In this document: one piece after another, positions 8,755-17,511 of the stretch | How the letters are laid out: each line of letters begins with the position of its first letter | Position numbering within the stretch: position 1 is the stretch's first letter | Assembly: GCA_024641505.1 (NCBI GenBank) | Contig: JAHECY010000001.1 | Coordinates: 149,142-213,141 of the forward strand | DNA length: 64,000 bases | Direction: 5' to 3' | From: Gammaproteobacteria bacterium | Lineage (GTDB): Bacteria > Pseudomonadota > Gammaproteobacteria > SG8-11 | Notes under the pieces: model-generated | The model's input: only the letters and a program-made list of their open reading frames with translations | Told to the model about the DNA's origin: nothing | Database searches by the model: none | Translations under genes and position numbers: made by a program

Positions 8755-9663
8755 TCACGCGTGGTTACTGGTGACTTCCATGAGGTGGGTAAGCTTGCCC
8801 GGGTCCCAGGTAGTGACCGCCCAGGCGAGAATTTCTTCAGCACTGCCATAACGCAGGTGCGGATCAGGATTTTGACCCATCAATTGCAGGGCTGACAACA
8901 GTGTCGGGACGGGATTGTTGATCGGAATCGGGGGTGCCAGATTCTGTTTGCTGAGTTTTTGGCCAGCGGTGTTCACTACCAGCGGTAAGTGCAAATAACC
9001 GGGTGTTGGATAGGTCAGCAGCTGCTGCAAGTGGATTTGCATGGGGGTGCAACTTAGTAGATCCGCACCGCGTACCACTTCAGTAACTTCCTGTTCCGCG
9101 TCATCGACAACAACCGCTAACTGATAGGCAAATTGACCATCGGCGCGCTGGATCACGAAATCGCCGATGTCCTGTTCGAGATTCCAGGTACATGCACCTT
9201 GCACGCGATCGATCATGGAAATTTCAGTGGATTCAGTTGTTATGCGTAAAGCGACAGGTTTGGCACCGTGATGTTCCCGGCGACGGCAGGTGCCTGGATA
9301 AATCGGGCCACTCGGGCCAGCCTGGGCGATGTCGGCGATTTCCCGGCGAGTACAGCTACAGGCGTAGACGATACCCAGTGATTGCAGGTGATTGAGCGCT
9401 TCTTGGTAAGCTGCACCACGCCGGCTTTGATAGATCACCGTATGATCCCAATACAACGCGTAATTTTCGAGAGTGCGCAGAATAGCGTCACTCGCGCCTG
9501 TTACGGTCCGTTGCAGGTCAAGATCTTCCATGCGCACCAACCACTGCCCAGATTGGTTTCGTGCCTGGCAATAGCTGCCAACAGCGGCGACCAGAGAACC
9601 TAAGTGCAGCGGTCCGGTTGGTGAGGGAGCGAAGCGTCCGCAACAGTGTTTGTGCATTGGCAC
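8755..9663 (-). CDS. gluQ: Glutamyl-Q tRNA(Asp) synthetase
   Basis: Truncated glutamyl-tRNA synthetase paralogue that attaches glutamate to queuosine at position 34 of tRNA(Asp). It has 302 residues, the catalytic core only, without an anticodon-binding domain. Seen: RFAPSPTGPLHLGSL (class I HIGH-type motif, residues 10-24), the zinc-site cysteines CSCTRREI and a later GTC, and KLSKQ in place of KMSKS near residue 227. The gene directly follows dksA on the same strand, the usual gluQ position in gammaproteobacteria. The start could be residue 1 or 3 (MPM). Confidence 0.95.
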   Translation of the reverse strand: MPMHKHCCGRFAPSPTGPLHLGSLVAAVGSYCQARNQSGQWLVRMEDLDLQRTVTGASDAILRTLENYALYWDHTVIYQSRRGAAYQEALNHLQSLGIVYACSCTRREIADIAQAGPSGPIYPGTCRRREHHGAKPVALRITTESTEISMIDRVQGACTWNLEQDIGDFVIQRADGQFAYQLAVVVDDAEQEVTEVVRGADLLSCTPMQIHLQQLLTYPTPGYLHLPLVVNTAGQKLSKQNLAPPIPINNPVPTLLSALQLMGQNPDPHLRYGSAEEILAWAVTTWDPGKLTHLMEVTSNHA

Positions 9664-9733
9664 GAAGCGGTCCGGCTGCCGATACTCTTGATCTTTATTT
9701 TCGAAGAGTCAGTTACCGAGTCTCTGGCATTTA

Positions 9734-10171
9734 TTAACCCTTAAGTTGCTTTTCCTTGATTTCTTCCAATTCTTTGCAGTCAATGCATTGGCTGGCGGTA
9801 GGGCGGGCTTCCAAACGGCGTATGCCGATTTCTACACCGCAGATTGTGCAGTAACCATAATCACCCTTGCCGAGATTTTCCAGGGATTCTTCGATTTTCT
9901 TGATCAGCTTGCGTTCGCGGTCACGGGTCCGCAGTTCGAGAGTAAAATCCGATTCCTGAGACGCCCGGTCATTGGGGTCGGGAAACGAATTGGCTTCGTC
10001 CTGAAGGTGATGCACGGTTTCATCTACCTTTTCCATCAGTTCCTTCTTCCAGCCGTTCAGAATCTGGCGAAAATGGGCTACCTGATCTTCATTCATGTAC
10101 TCCTCACCTTTCTTTTCTTTGTAAGGAGTAAAACCAGTGTACTCAACGCTGGCTGATGATTTTTTGGCCAT
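9734..10171 (-). CDS. dksA: RNA polymerase-binding transcription factor DksA
   Basis: Binds the secondary channel of RNA polymerase and, with ppGpp, controls stable RNA and amino-acid promoters. 145 residues. The coiled coil carries the acidic tip FPDPNDRASQESD, and a C-terminal zinc finger CTICG...CIDC has the four-cysteine pattern. GGGAG nine bases before the ATG is the ribosome site. Followed by gluQ after 70 bp, a conserved pair. Confidence 0.97.
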   Translation of the reverse strand: MAKKSSASVEYTGFTPYKEKKGEEYMNEDQVAHFRQILNGWKKELMEKVDETVHHLQDEANSFPDPNDRASQESDFTLELRTRDRERKLIKKIEESLENLGKGDYGYCTICGVEIGIRRLEARPTASQCIDCKELEEIKEKQLKG

Positions 10172-10399
10172 ATTAACGATCTCCCATCATCGGATTCTTA
10201 AAAACAAGCGCGCATTCATACCAGAAATACCTATGCTGTGCAATAATCGACGCTACTGGCTGTACGGCGAAGAATATAATTATCTATATTATCATAAAGT
10301 TATAAATTATCCTCTGTATAAATAATGATAAGTTGGCGGGTTCGTGAGGCACTTGTGACGACCCTACAAACCCAAAACCAAATCCATGTGAGGAATAAA
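10172..10399. other. AT-rich intergenic region between divergent dksA and HAD gene
   Basis: About 230 bp that must hold the promoters of dksA (leftward) and of the HAD-aminotransferase pair (rightward). The part around 10270-10325 is clearly AT-rich. I could not single out a convincing -35/-10 pair, and I see no gene in it. Confidence 0.4.
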
Positions 10400-11164
10400 T
10401 TGAAACTGGAAGCGTTGTTATTCGATGTTGACGGAACGTTGGCGGACACCGAACGTGATGGTCACCGCGTAGCTTTTAATAAAGCATTTAAGGAATTGCA
10501 CTTGGATTGGGAGTGGAGTGTTTCCCTCTACGGGAAACTCCTGTCGGTTACTGGTGGTAAGGAACGAATACGCTATTATTTGCGGGAATATCATCAAACC
10601 TTCTCGGCACCCGGGAATTTGTCGGAATTCATTGCGGCTATCCATGCCCGTAAAACCGAGATATATACCACGATGCTGGAACAGGGCGGCATTCCCTTGC
10701 GCCCTGGTGTTCGGCGGTTACTCGCGGAAGCGCGTACTCGTGGCTATCGACTGGCCATCGCGACCACGACCACGCCGGCCAACGTACTGGCTTTGCTCGA
10801 GCATGCCCTGGCGCCGGGATCCGCAGCCTGGTTTGAGGTGATTGCGGCGGGAGATATTGTGCCGGCAAAAAAACCCGCTCCGGATATCTATACTTATGCG
10901 TTGGAAAAGCTGGGCCTTGCCGCTCAACAGTGCATTGCTTTTGAGGATTCCGCTAATGGCATCAGGTCGTCCATGGATGCGGGTTTAAAAACTATTGTGA
11001 CCGTTAATGATTATACCCGGCATGATGATTTCGATGCGGCCGCACTCGTTCTTGATCATCTGGGTGAACCGGATATGCCGTGCACCGTGGTCATGGGGAG
11101 GCAATTTGAGCCGCGTTATGTGGATATGAACGTAGTAGAAAAAGTATTTCACGATGAATTCTAA
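10400..11164 (+). CDS. HAD-superfamily phosphatase, CbbY-like
   Basis: Haloacid-dehalogenase-type phosphatase, most like CbbY (sugar bisphosphate phosphatase) proteins. From the TTG at 10400 the protein has 254 residues. Motif I is LLFDVDGTLADT (nucleophile Asp9), motif II lies in AIATTTTP, motif III is the lysine of VPAKKPAPDIY, and motif IV is FEDSANGIRS. The TTG start is preferred because GAGGAA sits about six bases before it and the family begins MKLEALLFD; the ATG at 10325 would add 25 unlike residues. CbbY acts on xylulose-1,5-bisphosphate in autotrophs, but no Calvin cycle gene is in view, so the substrate is open. It overlaps the next gene by 11 bp. Confidence 0.85.
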   Translation: MKLEALLFDVDGTLADTERDGHRVAFNKAFKELHLDWEWSVSLYGKLLSVTGGKERIRYYLREYHQTFSAPGNLSEFIAAIHARKTEIYTTMLEQGGIPLRPGVRRLLAEARTRGYRLAIATTTTPANVLALLEHALAPGSAAWFEVIAAGDIVPAKKPAPDIYTYALEKLGLAAQQCIAFEDSANGIRSSMDAGLKTIVTVNDYTRHDDFDAAALVLDHLGEPDMPCTVVMGRQFEPRYVDMNVVEKVFHDEF

Positions 11165-12332
11165 CGGCAACGCGCCGCACCCTTTGGCGTCACGGATGCA
11201 GGGCATAGAACCGTTTCATGTCATGGACGTATTGGCCCGGGCGCGCCAGTTGGAAAACCAGGGCGTCGACGTGGTACACATGGAAATTGGTGAGCCGGAT
11301 TTTGATACACCGTCGCCGATCATCGAGGCCGGTATCAGGGCATTGCAGGACGGACACACGCATTACACGCCTGCTTTGGGGTTGTGGGAGTTGCGCCAGG
11401 CGATTGCGGCGTTCTACCGGCAGCGTTTCGCGGTCACGGTAGACCCGCAATGCATCGTCATTACCCCGGGCGCATCGGGTGCCTTACTGCTGGCGCTGGG
11501 GGTGATAGCTGACCGGGATCAAAAAATTCTGATGGCGGATCCCGGCTACCCATGCAACCGGCACTTCGTGCGTTTTCTCGAAGGAAAAGCCTCCAGTATT
11601 CCAGTTTCCGCTAACGAGCGCTATCAGCTAACCGCGGATTTAGTGGCGCGTTACTGGGATTCGGATACCGTCGCCGCATTGATTGCGACTCCTGCTAATC
11701 CCACCGGCGGCGTCGTATCGGGTCCGCAGATGGCGGCCATGGCGCAAGTCGCGCGCGAACGTGGTGGCGTACTACTGGTGGATGAGATCTATCAGGGTTT
11801 GGTCTACGACCAGCAAAGCGTGAGCGCTCTGGCATGGGCGAATGATGTATTCGTGATTAACAGCTTTTCAAAATATTTTTGCATGACCGGATGGCGCCTG
11901 GGCTGGTTGGTCGTTCCAGAGGCCTATCTCGATCCAATTAACAAGCTGGCACAAAATATTTTCCTGGCAGCATCAACGCCGGCGCAATACGCGGCTCTGG
12001 CAGCGTTTGCACCGGAGACCATATCACTCCTGGAGCAGCGTCGCCGCGAATTCCAGGAGCGACGTGATTTTCTGCTGCCGGCGCTGCGTGCACTGGGATT
12101 CAAAGTGCCGGTAATACCCGATGGTGCGTTCTATCTATATGCGGATGCCGCGGATCTGACCGATGACAGCTATCGTTTCGCCGTGGAATTGCTGAATACG
12201 GCGGGTGTGGCAATTACTCCCGGCATTGATTTTGGTACTCATAAAGCCAAGACGCACGTGCGCTTCGCTTACACAACTTCACTGGCCAGGCTGCACGAAG
12301 GTGTAGAACGCATTGCTCGATTTCTAAGTTGA
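11154..12332 (+). CDS. Class I/II PLP-dependent aminotransferase
   Basis: Cytoplasmic pyridoxal-phosphate aminotransferase of the aspartate-aminotransferase fold, 392 residues. Seen: MEIGEPDFDTP near residue 43, TPGASGALLLAL, the PANPTGGVVS loop, DEIYQGLVY, and the PLP lysine in SFSKYFCMTGWRLGW (Lys240). The C-terminal HVRFAYTTS contains the arginine that binds the substrate carboxylate. The amino donor and acceptor cannot be told from sequence. It begins 11 bp inside the HAD gene and ends at a terminator hairpin. Confidence 0.88.
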   Translation: MNSNGNAPHPLASRMQGIEPFHVMDVLARARQLENQGVDVVHMEIGEPDFDTPSPIIEAGIRALQDGHTHYTPALGLWELRQAIAAFYRQRFAVTVDPQCIVITPGASGALLLALGVIADRDQKILMADPGYPCNRHFVRFLEGKASSIPVSANERYQLTADLVARYWDSDTVAALIATPANPTGGVVSGPQMAAMAQVARERGGVLLVDEIYQGLVYDQQSVSALAWANDVFVINSFSKYFCMTGWRLGWLVVPEAYLDPINKLAQNIFLAASTPAQYAALAAFAPETISLLEQRRREFQERRDFLLPALRALGFKVPVIPDGAFYLYADAADLTDDSYRFAVELLNTAGVAITPGIDFGTHKAKTHVRFAYTTSLARLHEGVERIARFLS

Positions 12333-12333
12333 T

Positions 12334-12365
12334 CCACCCACGGGTTCAGGGCGTGGTGGTTTTTT
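12334..12365 (+). terminator. Intrinsic terminator of the HAD-aminotransferase pair
   Basis: CCACCCACG (12334-12342) pairs with CGTGGTGG (12352-12359) with one bulged C, followed by six T (12360-12365). It begins just after the aminotransferase stop and its right arm lies in the 3' end of convergent cysZ. Confidence 0.7.
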
Positions 12366-13089
12366 GAAATTTCTCAACCCACAGCGCCGTGGCTCCGGCG
12401 ACGGCGGCGGGTAACACCAGAAAATTGGCGATGGGAATTAACGTCGCTACCGACGTGGCGAAGCCAAATCCCATGGTTTGGAGCCGTCGCTCAGACATTT
12501 TTTTCTTGTTGTCCGGAAACTTAAAGCCGTGATTGGCCATCGGGTAATCCATGTATTCCAGGGAAAGGCTCCAAGCGGTATATAAGATCCAAAGAAAAGG
12601 CGCGACAATCTGTACCATAGGAATGACAAAAAGCACCATTAAAACGCACGTCCACATCGCCAGATAAAGAAATTTTTTGATCTCCATGGCGACGCCGGGG
12701 ATGAAATCCGCCAGGGCTTTTTTCCAGCCACCGGCTTGTTCGGGTTTGCGGCCGGTGAGGTATTCTTCGACCGCTTCCGCCAACAGGCTATTAAAAGGTC
12801 CGCTGAATATATTTGCCGCCAGTGAAAAGGTGTAAAACGTCACCAGCAATGCGGTGACCAGAAACAAAATCCAGAATAACCAACTTAACCAGGCAAGCCA
12901 GTCGGGTAGCGCGGGCTGAATTTGCTGCACAAAAGTGTCGAAGTAGCGCATGCCAACGGCAATCACGCTGGAAAAAAAAGCGATATTAATCAGAAGCGGT
13001 ATGACGACATAGGCGCGTATCCCCGGTTTGGTGATCAGGGAAAAGCCGCGCACTAAATACCAGGCGCCGGAAACAGGATTCGTAATCAT
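12346..13089 (-). CDS. cysZ: CysZ-like inner-membrane protein (EI24 family)
   Basis: Integral membrane protein, 247 residues, matching CysZ, which helps sulfate enter the cell for cysteine synthesis. Seen: the N-terminal GAWYLVRGFSLITKPGIRAYVVIPLLIN, several hydrophobic segments (about residues 25-48, 65-92, 140-175 and 205-235), and the family region SLEYMDYPMANHGFKFPDN. The length is typical. No other sulfur assimilation gene lies in the window, so the function rests on family membership. It converges on the aminotransferase and shares its terminator region. Confidence 0.85.
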   Translation of the reverse strand: MITNPVSGAWYLVRGFSLITKPGIRAYVVIPLLINIAFFSSVIAVGMRYFDTFVQQIQPALPDWLAWLSWLFWILFLVTALLVTFYTFSLAANIFSGPFNSLLAEAVEEYLTGRKPEQAGGWKKALADFIPGVAMEIKKFLYLAMWTCVLMVLFVIPMVQIVAPFLWILYTAWSLSLEYMDYPMANHGFKFPDNKKKMSERRLQTMGFGFATSVATLIPIANFLVLPAAVAGATALWVEKFQKTTTP

Positions 13090-13329
13090 GGACTACCTCT
13101 ACTCTATGGGGGGGAAGCATAACATAAATCGGATATGCGGTAAGCTCAGGAGTTTGTTACGAATCTGGAATGAACATTGGTAAATGTCGCCGTCGCTGAG
13201 TGCATTATTACCGCGGTTCCATCACCTTGCGACGGTAACTGCCTTGGGTAATTGTTCACAAACGATTTGCTGTATTTGTAACCGACTTCCGGCGCAAGCG
13301 GGACTATTCTGGCAACCATGTCGAAGCTA

Positions 13330-13342
13330 CCCTGGAGAAACC
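13330..13342 (+). repeat. 13-bp leader motif, copy 1 of 2
   Basis: CCCTGGAGAAACC occurs here, immediately before the start of the small secreted protein at 13346, and again at 13859-13871 before the next secreted protein gene. The GGAG within it is the ribosome site in this copy. The upstream GAAGCT is also shared. Confidence 0.5.
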
Positions 13343-13345
13343 GCT

Positions 13346-13678
13346 ATGAAAATACCTATTCGAGTACCATGCCTGATTGCTCTGATCTTCAGTCTCAGCG
13401 CGTTACAAAGTCCCGTCTGGGCGTATAACGCCAATCCTGCCTATGAATGGATTATGCAACAATTATTCAGTCCGGACGCGGAACAACTGTATCGGGAGCA
13501 ACACGGTTTGGTGTTTATCTATGCCGGGCTCACGGACCAGGACGTAGAGAATGCCCTGGACCAGAATTTTGATCGCATTGAAGCGATGATGTTCGTGGCG
13601 ACGATACACACGGATGCCGATGGTAATGTACTGCGGGATGCGGACACTGGAGCCGTGGAAACGGATGGCGGTTGTTAA
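13346..13678 (+). CDS. Small exported protein of unknown function
   Basis: 110 residues from the ATG at 13346, preceded by GGAG at 13334. An N-terminal signal peptide is clear (MKIPIRVPCLIALIFSLSAL, cleavage probably after VWA near residue 28). The mature part is acidic and contains LVFIYAGLTDQDVENALDQN and DADGNVLRDADTGA; the latter resembles a calcium-loop-like acidic turn but is too short to assign. It ends in a lone cysteine. I do not recognise the family. The frame extends upstream to 13184 but without signal-like sequence or ribosome site. Confidence 0.55.
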   Translation: MKIPIRVPCLIALIFSLSALQSPVWAYNANPAYEWIMQQLFSPDAEQLYREQHGLVFIYAGLTDQDVENALDQNFDRIEAMMFVATIHTDADGNVLRDADTGAVETDGGC

Positions 13679-13858
13679 ACGGCAAAACGTCGCCCTCACG
13701 GACGTTGCGGGCGCCAGTTAATTACCGTAATATAAAGGTGGTAATGTGCTTATCTTGAGTGCTGCTGTACATGGACTGTCCCTGGTGACTTGTCGGGCGA
13801 TCTGGCTACAATATCAGCTTATGGCAGTTTAATGCCGCTGTTGGAAGCTTGCCCTGAT

Positions 13859-13871
13859 CCCTGGAGAAACC
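13859..13871 (+). repeat. 13-bp leader motif, copy 2 of 2
   Basis: Second exact copy of CCCTGGAGAAACC, 14 bp before the start at 13885. In this copy a further GGAGG (13875-13879) serves as ribosome site, so the motif is not needed for that here. Confidence 0.5.
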
Positions 13872-13884
13872 ACTGGAGGTGCGA

Positions 13885-14460
13885 ATGCTGTTGCGGATAG
13901 GTGTATGCCTTTTACTTTTACTATCTGTTACCACGGTGCGTGCCGGTACCTTTCAGGTGGGAGGTAGTTATTTCACGCGTGTCAATATCTGGTATGAAAA
14001 TCCGGATAACATTCCCTCCACCAATTACCATCGGGGGGATATGATCCCGGTGAATTCCAAGGTCGTCCTGAAACGCTTGGCGAGAAATGTCATAGTCTTT
14101 GAAGATGAAGATGGGCAACCTTATACCATCATCCACAACAGCGGTTATGTAAGGATGTCGACCAAAGAGCTGTTTTCCCGTCTGTTTTCCACTAAAGACA
14201 CGATGCTGGGTGACGAAAATTACGCCAAGTTCACTGACTTGGAGAAAGAAAATATTATGAACGGCACTGTCGTCGAGGGCATGAGTAAGGACGCCGTGAT
14301 CATGGCATACGGCTATCCTCCGACCCATAAAACACCCTCTTTGAGTCGCTCAGTGTGGCGCTACTGGGACGCACGAGTCGAGCAAATGGTGGTTTATTTC
14401 AAAGGCGGTAAAGTGTCTAAAATCGACTATTACTTGCCCGGGCAATTTCTCATTAGGTGA
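13885..14460 (+). CDS. Exported protein with BamE/SmpA-like tail, unknown function
   Basis: 191 residues from the ATG at 13885, which has GGAGG six bases upstream; an in-frame GTG at 13879 overlaps that site. A signal peptide is clear (MLLRIGVCLLLLLSVTTVRA). The mature protein begins with a beta-rich part and ends with GMSKDAVIMAYGYPPTHK...WRYWDARVEQMVVYFKGGKVSKID. This last part resembles the SmpA/OmlA (BamE-like) pattern of a helix with 'G(M/T)xxxxVxxxxGxP' followed by strands. It lacks a lipobox cysteine, so it is probably periplasmic. The exact family is not recognised. Confidence 0.65.
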   Translation: MLLRIGVCLLLLLSVTTVRAGTFQVGGSYFTRVNIWYENPDNIPSTNYHRGDMIPVNSKVVLKRLARNVIVFEDEDGQPYTIIHNSGYVRMSTKELFSRLFSTKDTMLGDENYAKFTDLEKENIMNGTVVEGMSKDAVIMAYGYPPTHKTPSLSRSVWRYWDARVEQMVVYFKGGKVSKIDYYLPGQFLIR

Positions 14461-14644
14461 GGTTTCATCAAGCGCTGCATGGGTACCGCCGGTTTCATGT
14501 TTCCGGCCTGATCCGGTCCGTACAGAATTTGCCCAATAATCCTTACTATAATAATTGTTAGAGTTAAATAATAGTGAAAACAAGCCGCTAACCTTTCGAA
14601 TCCGTCTTTTGATCCCGCCCTGGTGGTGATGAATAACTGGTCGA

Positions 14645-16489
14645 GTGCAGCTGATGACCCTCGCGAAATCGACATGGCTACGGCACGCTTTGGTTGCCCT
14701 GTGCGGGGGAGTCCTTGGTGTGTGCCTGGCAACTGTTTACCTGGCAATGGCGGCAACGCCAATAACCGATATCCCTGTTCCTCTGCAAATCATCCAGGAA
14801 GTCACCAGCTTGGCGGCCTTGGGCGAGCGTATTAATGAGGCGCATTTCTGGATATTGCTGTGCGTAAGCCTAAGTAGTATTGCATTGTGGCTGTTAGTCG
14901 TGGGACAACTTGACCCAGCGCTCGCCGGGTGGCGCTACTGGCGCCTGGCACATCCTTGGCGGTGCGCGCTGCGCGTGTTGGCAAGCGGGGCATTGGTGAT
15001 GATATTCACGACGCGCTTCCTGTATGTATCACTGGCGGGTGATGGTACACAACCGGTGCTGAGCGCGGCGATATCGGCATTTATGGTATTTGGTCTGGCG
15101 TGGATAATTATTACGCCACGGAGGAGTGACCAAAATCAGCATCACGGCCACATGAAGCGCTGGCGTACGCTGTTACCTGTATTCTGTTGGGGTGGCGCAT
15201 ATGGCATATTGCTAGTCGTCATGTGTGTTTTGGCCTTTGGTTTCGGATATCACAGTTACATTTCAGTTGTTGCGGAAGCGTTGGATCGTTCAGGTGACAT
15301 CAGTAGCTTCGTCTTGCAACGTCTGGTGATAGCGCTGACATTGACCGTTGCTGTGTTGTCTTTAGTCGCCTATAGCGTACTGCCCGCGTTTCGAATCCTG
15401 GATGGAGGATGGCGGTATCGTCTCGAGTCGAGCCGTAGTGCGGTAATTGTCATGGCAGCGATCGCCGGACTGCTGACGATATCAGTACCGATGGTGCCGG
15501 CATTCTTTGACTTGAACAAAGCCAGTTTGATCGAGGCCGCGCAACTGGATAAATTATCACCGGACAAGCTTGTCCTGGTGCAGTTTTGCGGCGATCTCTT
15601 GTGTGAGGATAACGCCGCCACAACACCAAAATCGCCACTAAAAATTCAACCTTGGCCATCGCAGTTGAGAGTTATCAGTCAATTTACGAGCGCAGATGTG
15701 ATGCTGAGTGAGCAAGCGGTACCGTTGTTGCAGGACTTCATCATGAATCGGGCGCAAAGTAGCGTCTATCGCAAACGGGCGCTGCTCGCCCTGGCCGCGA
15801 TTTATGAACGGCTTTGGTTGCCATACCAGGAGTTTCATGTCTACGATGAATTGGAACGCCAGGGGGAGTTGCCCTATGGCCGGGCTTTGGCGCATATTTG
15901 GCGTCAGGTTCGCTGGCTGGAACAAAGCGCACCGGTAAATTACTTGACCGTGGAAGATTTGGATCTGTTGTCGGACCCTAAGCTTTTTGCTATCCAGGGG
16001 CGGGTCGCGGCGCGTTTGTCAGAGGTGTGGCGTCGATTTGGCGATGCACATCGGGCAGAGCAACTGATGACGGTTGCCCGGAATACCGGTTATCAGGCAG
16101 CTCAATCCGCGGCGCACTCCGGTGCTGAGGATTTCTCGGTGCGTAATGGCACCATTGTTGGGCGATTACGGATAGGGTCGGGAACTCCCGCCGGTATACG
16201 TATAGCGCTGTTCCATGTGAGCGAACGCGAGGTGCGGGAGAATACCGTTGCCGCCGCCACGTTGACGGACAGCACTAATGTGGTCGATAGTATTTTGTTG
16301 AGTGATGATGGTGATTTCTCATTCACGAATTTGACCGGGGGGTATTACCATCTGGCTATGCTGGCACCTGCCGAATTGTTGTCTGGCGTTAACGATAAGA
16401 TTACGGATAAGATCCCCGGTATGATCGTGCTGGACGGCGAACAACCGGACGTCGATTTGGACATCATTTCGATTGGTCAGAAAGAATGA
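14645..16489 (+). CDS. Polytopic membrane protein with large C-terminal domain, upstream of MoxR
   Basis: 614 residues from a GTG at 14645 (ATG at 14654 is an alternative). The N-terminal half has about seven hydrophobic segments (near 14-33, 66-86, 106-126, 132-155, 170-195, 222-246, 264-284). The C-terminal 320 residues are soluble, with a helical middle part (MNRAQSSVYRKRALLALAAI, RLSEVWRRFGDAHRAEQLM, TPR-like in look) and an end resembling a carboxypeptidase-regulatory-like beta sandwich: TIVGRLRIGSGTPAGIRIAL, then DDGDFSFTNLTGGYYHLAML. I do not know a named family. It directly precedes moxR, DUF58 and tgpA-like genes. A TATAAT at 14547-14552 may belong to its promoter. Confidence 0.65.
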   Translation: MQLMTLAKSTWLRHALVALCGGVLGVCLATVYLAMAATPITDIPVPLQIIQEVTSLAALGERINEAHFWILLCVSLSSIALWLLVVGQLDPALAGWRYWRLAHPWRCALRVLASGALVMIFTTRFLYVSLAGDGTQPVLSAAISAFMVFGLAWIIITPRRSDQNQHHGHMKRWRTLLPVFCWGGAYGILLVVMCVLAFGFGYHSYISVVAEALDRSGDISSFVLQRLVIALTLTVAVLSLVAYSVLPAFRILDGGWRYRLESSRSAVIVMAAIAGLLTISVPMVPAFFDLNKASLIEAAQLDKLSPDKLVLVQFCGDLLCEDNAATTPKSPLKIQPWPSQLRVISQFTSADVMLSEQAVPLLQDFIMNRAQSSVYRKRALLALAAIYERLWLPYQEFHVYDELERQGELPYGRALAHIWRQVRWLEQSAPVNYLTVEDLDLLSDPKLFAIQGRVAARLSEVWRRFGDAHRAEQLMTVARNTGYQAAQSAAHSGAEDFSVRNGTIVGRLRIGSGTPAGIRIALFHVSEREVRENTVAAATLTDSTNVVDSILLSDDGDFSFTNLTGGYYHLAMLAPAELLSGVNDKITDKIPGMIVLDGEQPDVDLDIISIGQKE

Positions 16490-16533
16490 GATCGCACTTT
16501 CGTTAGTTTATCACTTGGTGTACCTAAAACATA

Positions 16534-16539
16534 TATAAT
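16534..16539 (+). promoter_or_regulatory. Possible -10 box before moxR
   Basis: A perfect TATAAT lies 18 bp before the moxR ATG. No good -35 is seen at 16-18 bp upstream (TCACTT region), and the transcript would have a very short leader without a ribosome site, so this is only a candidate. Confidence 0.3.
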
Positions 16540-16557
16540 GGGCGATCCGGCATTCCT

Positions 16558-17511
16558 ATGGATATATCAACCGTTACGACAGGACCCAGGCAAACTTATC
16601 AAAGAGTCCTGGATAATCTGTTGTCTGTGATAAAAGGCAAGGAAGACGCTTTGCGTAAATTGCTGGCGGCATTCTTTACGGGCCAGCATGTATTGCTGGA
16701 AGATGTTCCAGGCACCGGAAAAACCACTTTGGCGAAGGCATTGGCCGCAAGTTTACGTTGCAGTTTTCAACGCATCCAGTTCACGCCGGATTTGCTGCCC
16801 TCGGATATTGTCGGGGTAACTGTTTTCAACCAGCAGAGCCGCGAATTTAATTTTCACCGCGGCCCGATTTTCGCGCAAGTTTTGTTAACGGACGAAATCA
16901 ACCGGGCATCACCCAGGACCCAATCCGCGTTGCTTGAGGCGATGGCGGAAAAACAGGTGAGTGTCGACGGCGTGCGTTATCCATTGGATAATGCGTTTTT
17001 TGTCATTGCTACACAAAACCCCCTGGAGTCACATGGCACATATCCGCTGCCGGAAGCGCAGATGGACAGATTTGGCATGCGTTTTTCTCTTGGTTATGTA
17101 CCACCAGAACTCGAGGTACAGATGCTCAATGACCAGCAAGGCGACGGTCCATTGGCTGGTTTGCAGCCATGCGCGGATGGAGACGATCTTGTGGGAATGA
17201 AGCGAGCGATCGATCACGTGCATATCAGTGAGGAACTGAAGCGCTATATTGTTGATCTGGTGGCAGCCACACGCAATAGCCCCGGGATCAGGATCGGTGC
17301 CAGTTTTCGCGCTTCCCAAACACTCATGCGGATCAGTAAGGCGCTCGCCTTATTCGATGACAGGGATTTCGTGACGCCTGATTTGATTCAGGAAGTTGCG
17401 TCCAGCGTTCTGGCGCACCGGTTGTGCCTTGATTCTCAAAGTCGATTCAATGGTGTCAGCGCAGACCTTGTGGTGCAGGACATATTGCGAAAGATTCCCC
17501 CGCCAACGTGA
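16558..17511 (+). CDS. MoxR-family AAA+ ATPase
   Basis: AAA+ chaperone-like ATPase, 317 residues. Seen: Walker A EDVPGTGKTTLAKALA (about residues 49-64), LPSDIVGVTVFN, Walker B VLLTDEINRA, and the sensor ATQNPLESHGTYPLPEAQMDRF. MoxR proteins act on the maturation of partner complexes and are nearly always encoded with a DUF58 protein, as here (GTGA overlap with the next gene at 17508). The target is unknown; the neighbouring transglutaminase suggests envelope protein handling. Confidence 0.92.
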   Translation: MDISTVTTGPRQTYQRVLDNLLSVIKGKEDALRKLLAAFFTGQHVLLEDVPGTGKTTLAKALAASLRCSFQRIQFTPDLLPSDIVGVTVFNQQSREFNFHRGPIFAQVLLTDEINRASPRTQSALLEAMAEKQVSVDGVRYPLDNAFFVIATQNPLESHGTYPLPEAQMDRFGMRFSLGYVPPELEVQMLNDQQGDGPLAGLQPCADGDDLVGMKRAIDHVHISEELKRYIVDLVAATRNSPGIRIGASFRASQTLMRISKALALFDDRDFVTPDLIQEVASSVLAHRLCLDSQSRFNGVSADLVVQDILRKIPPPT

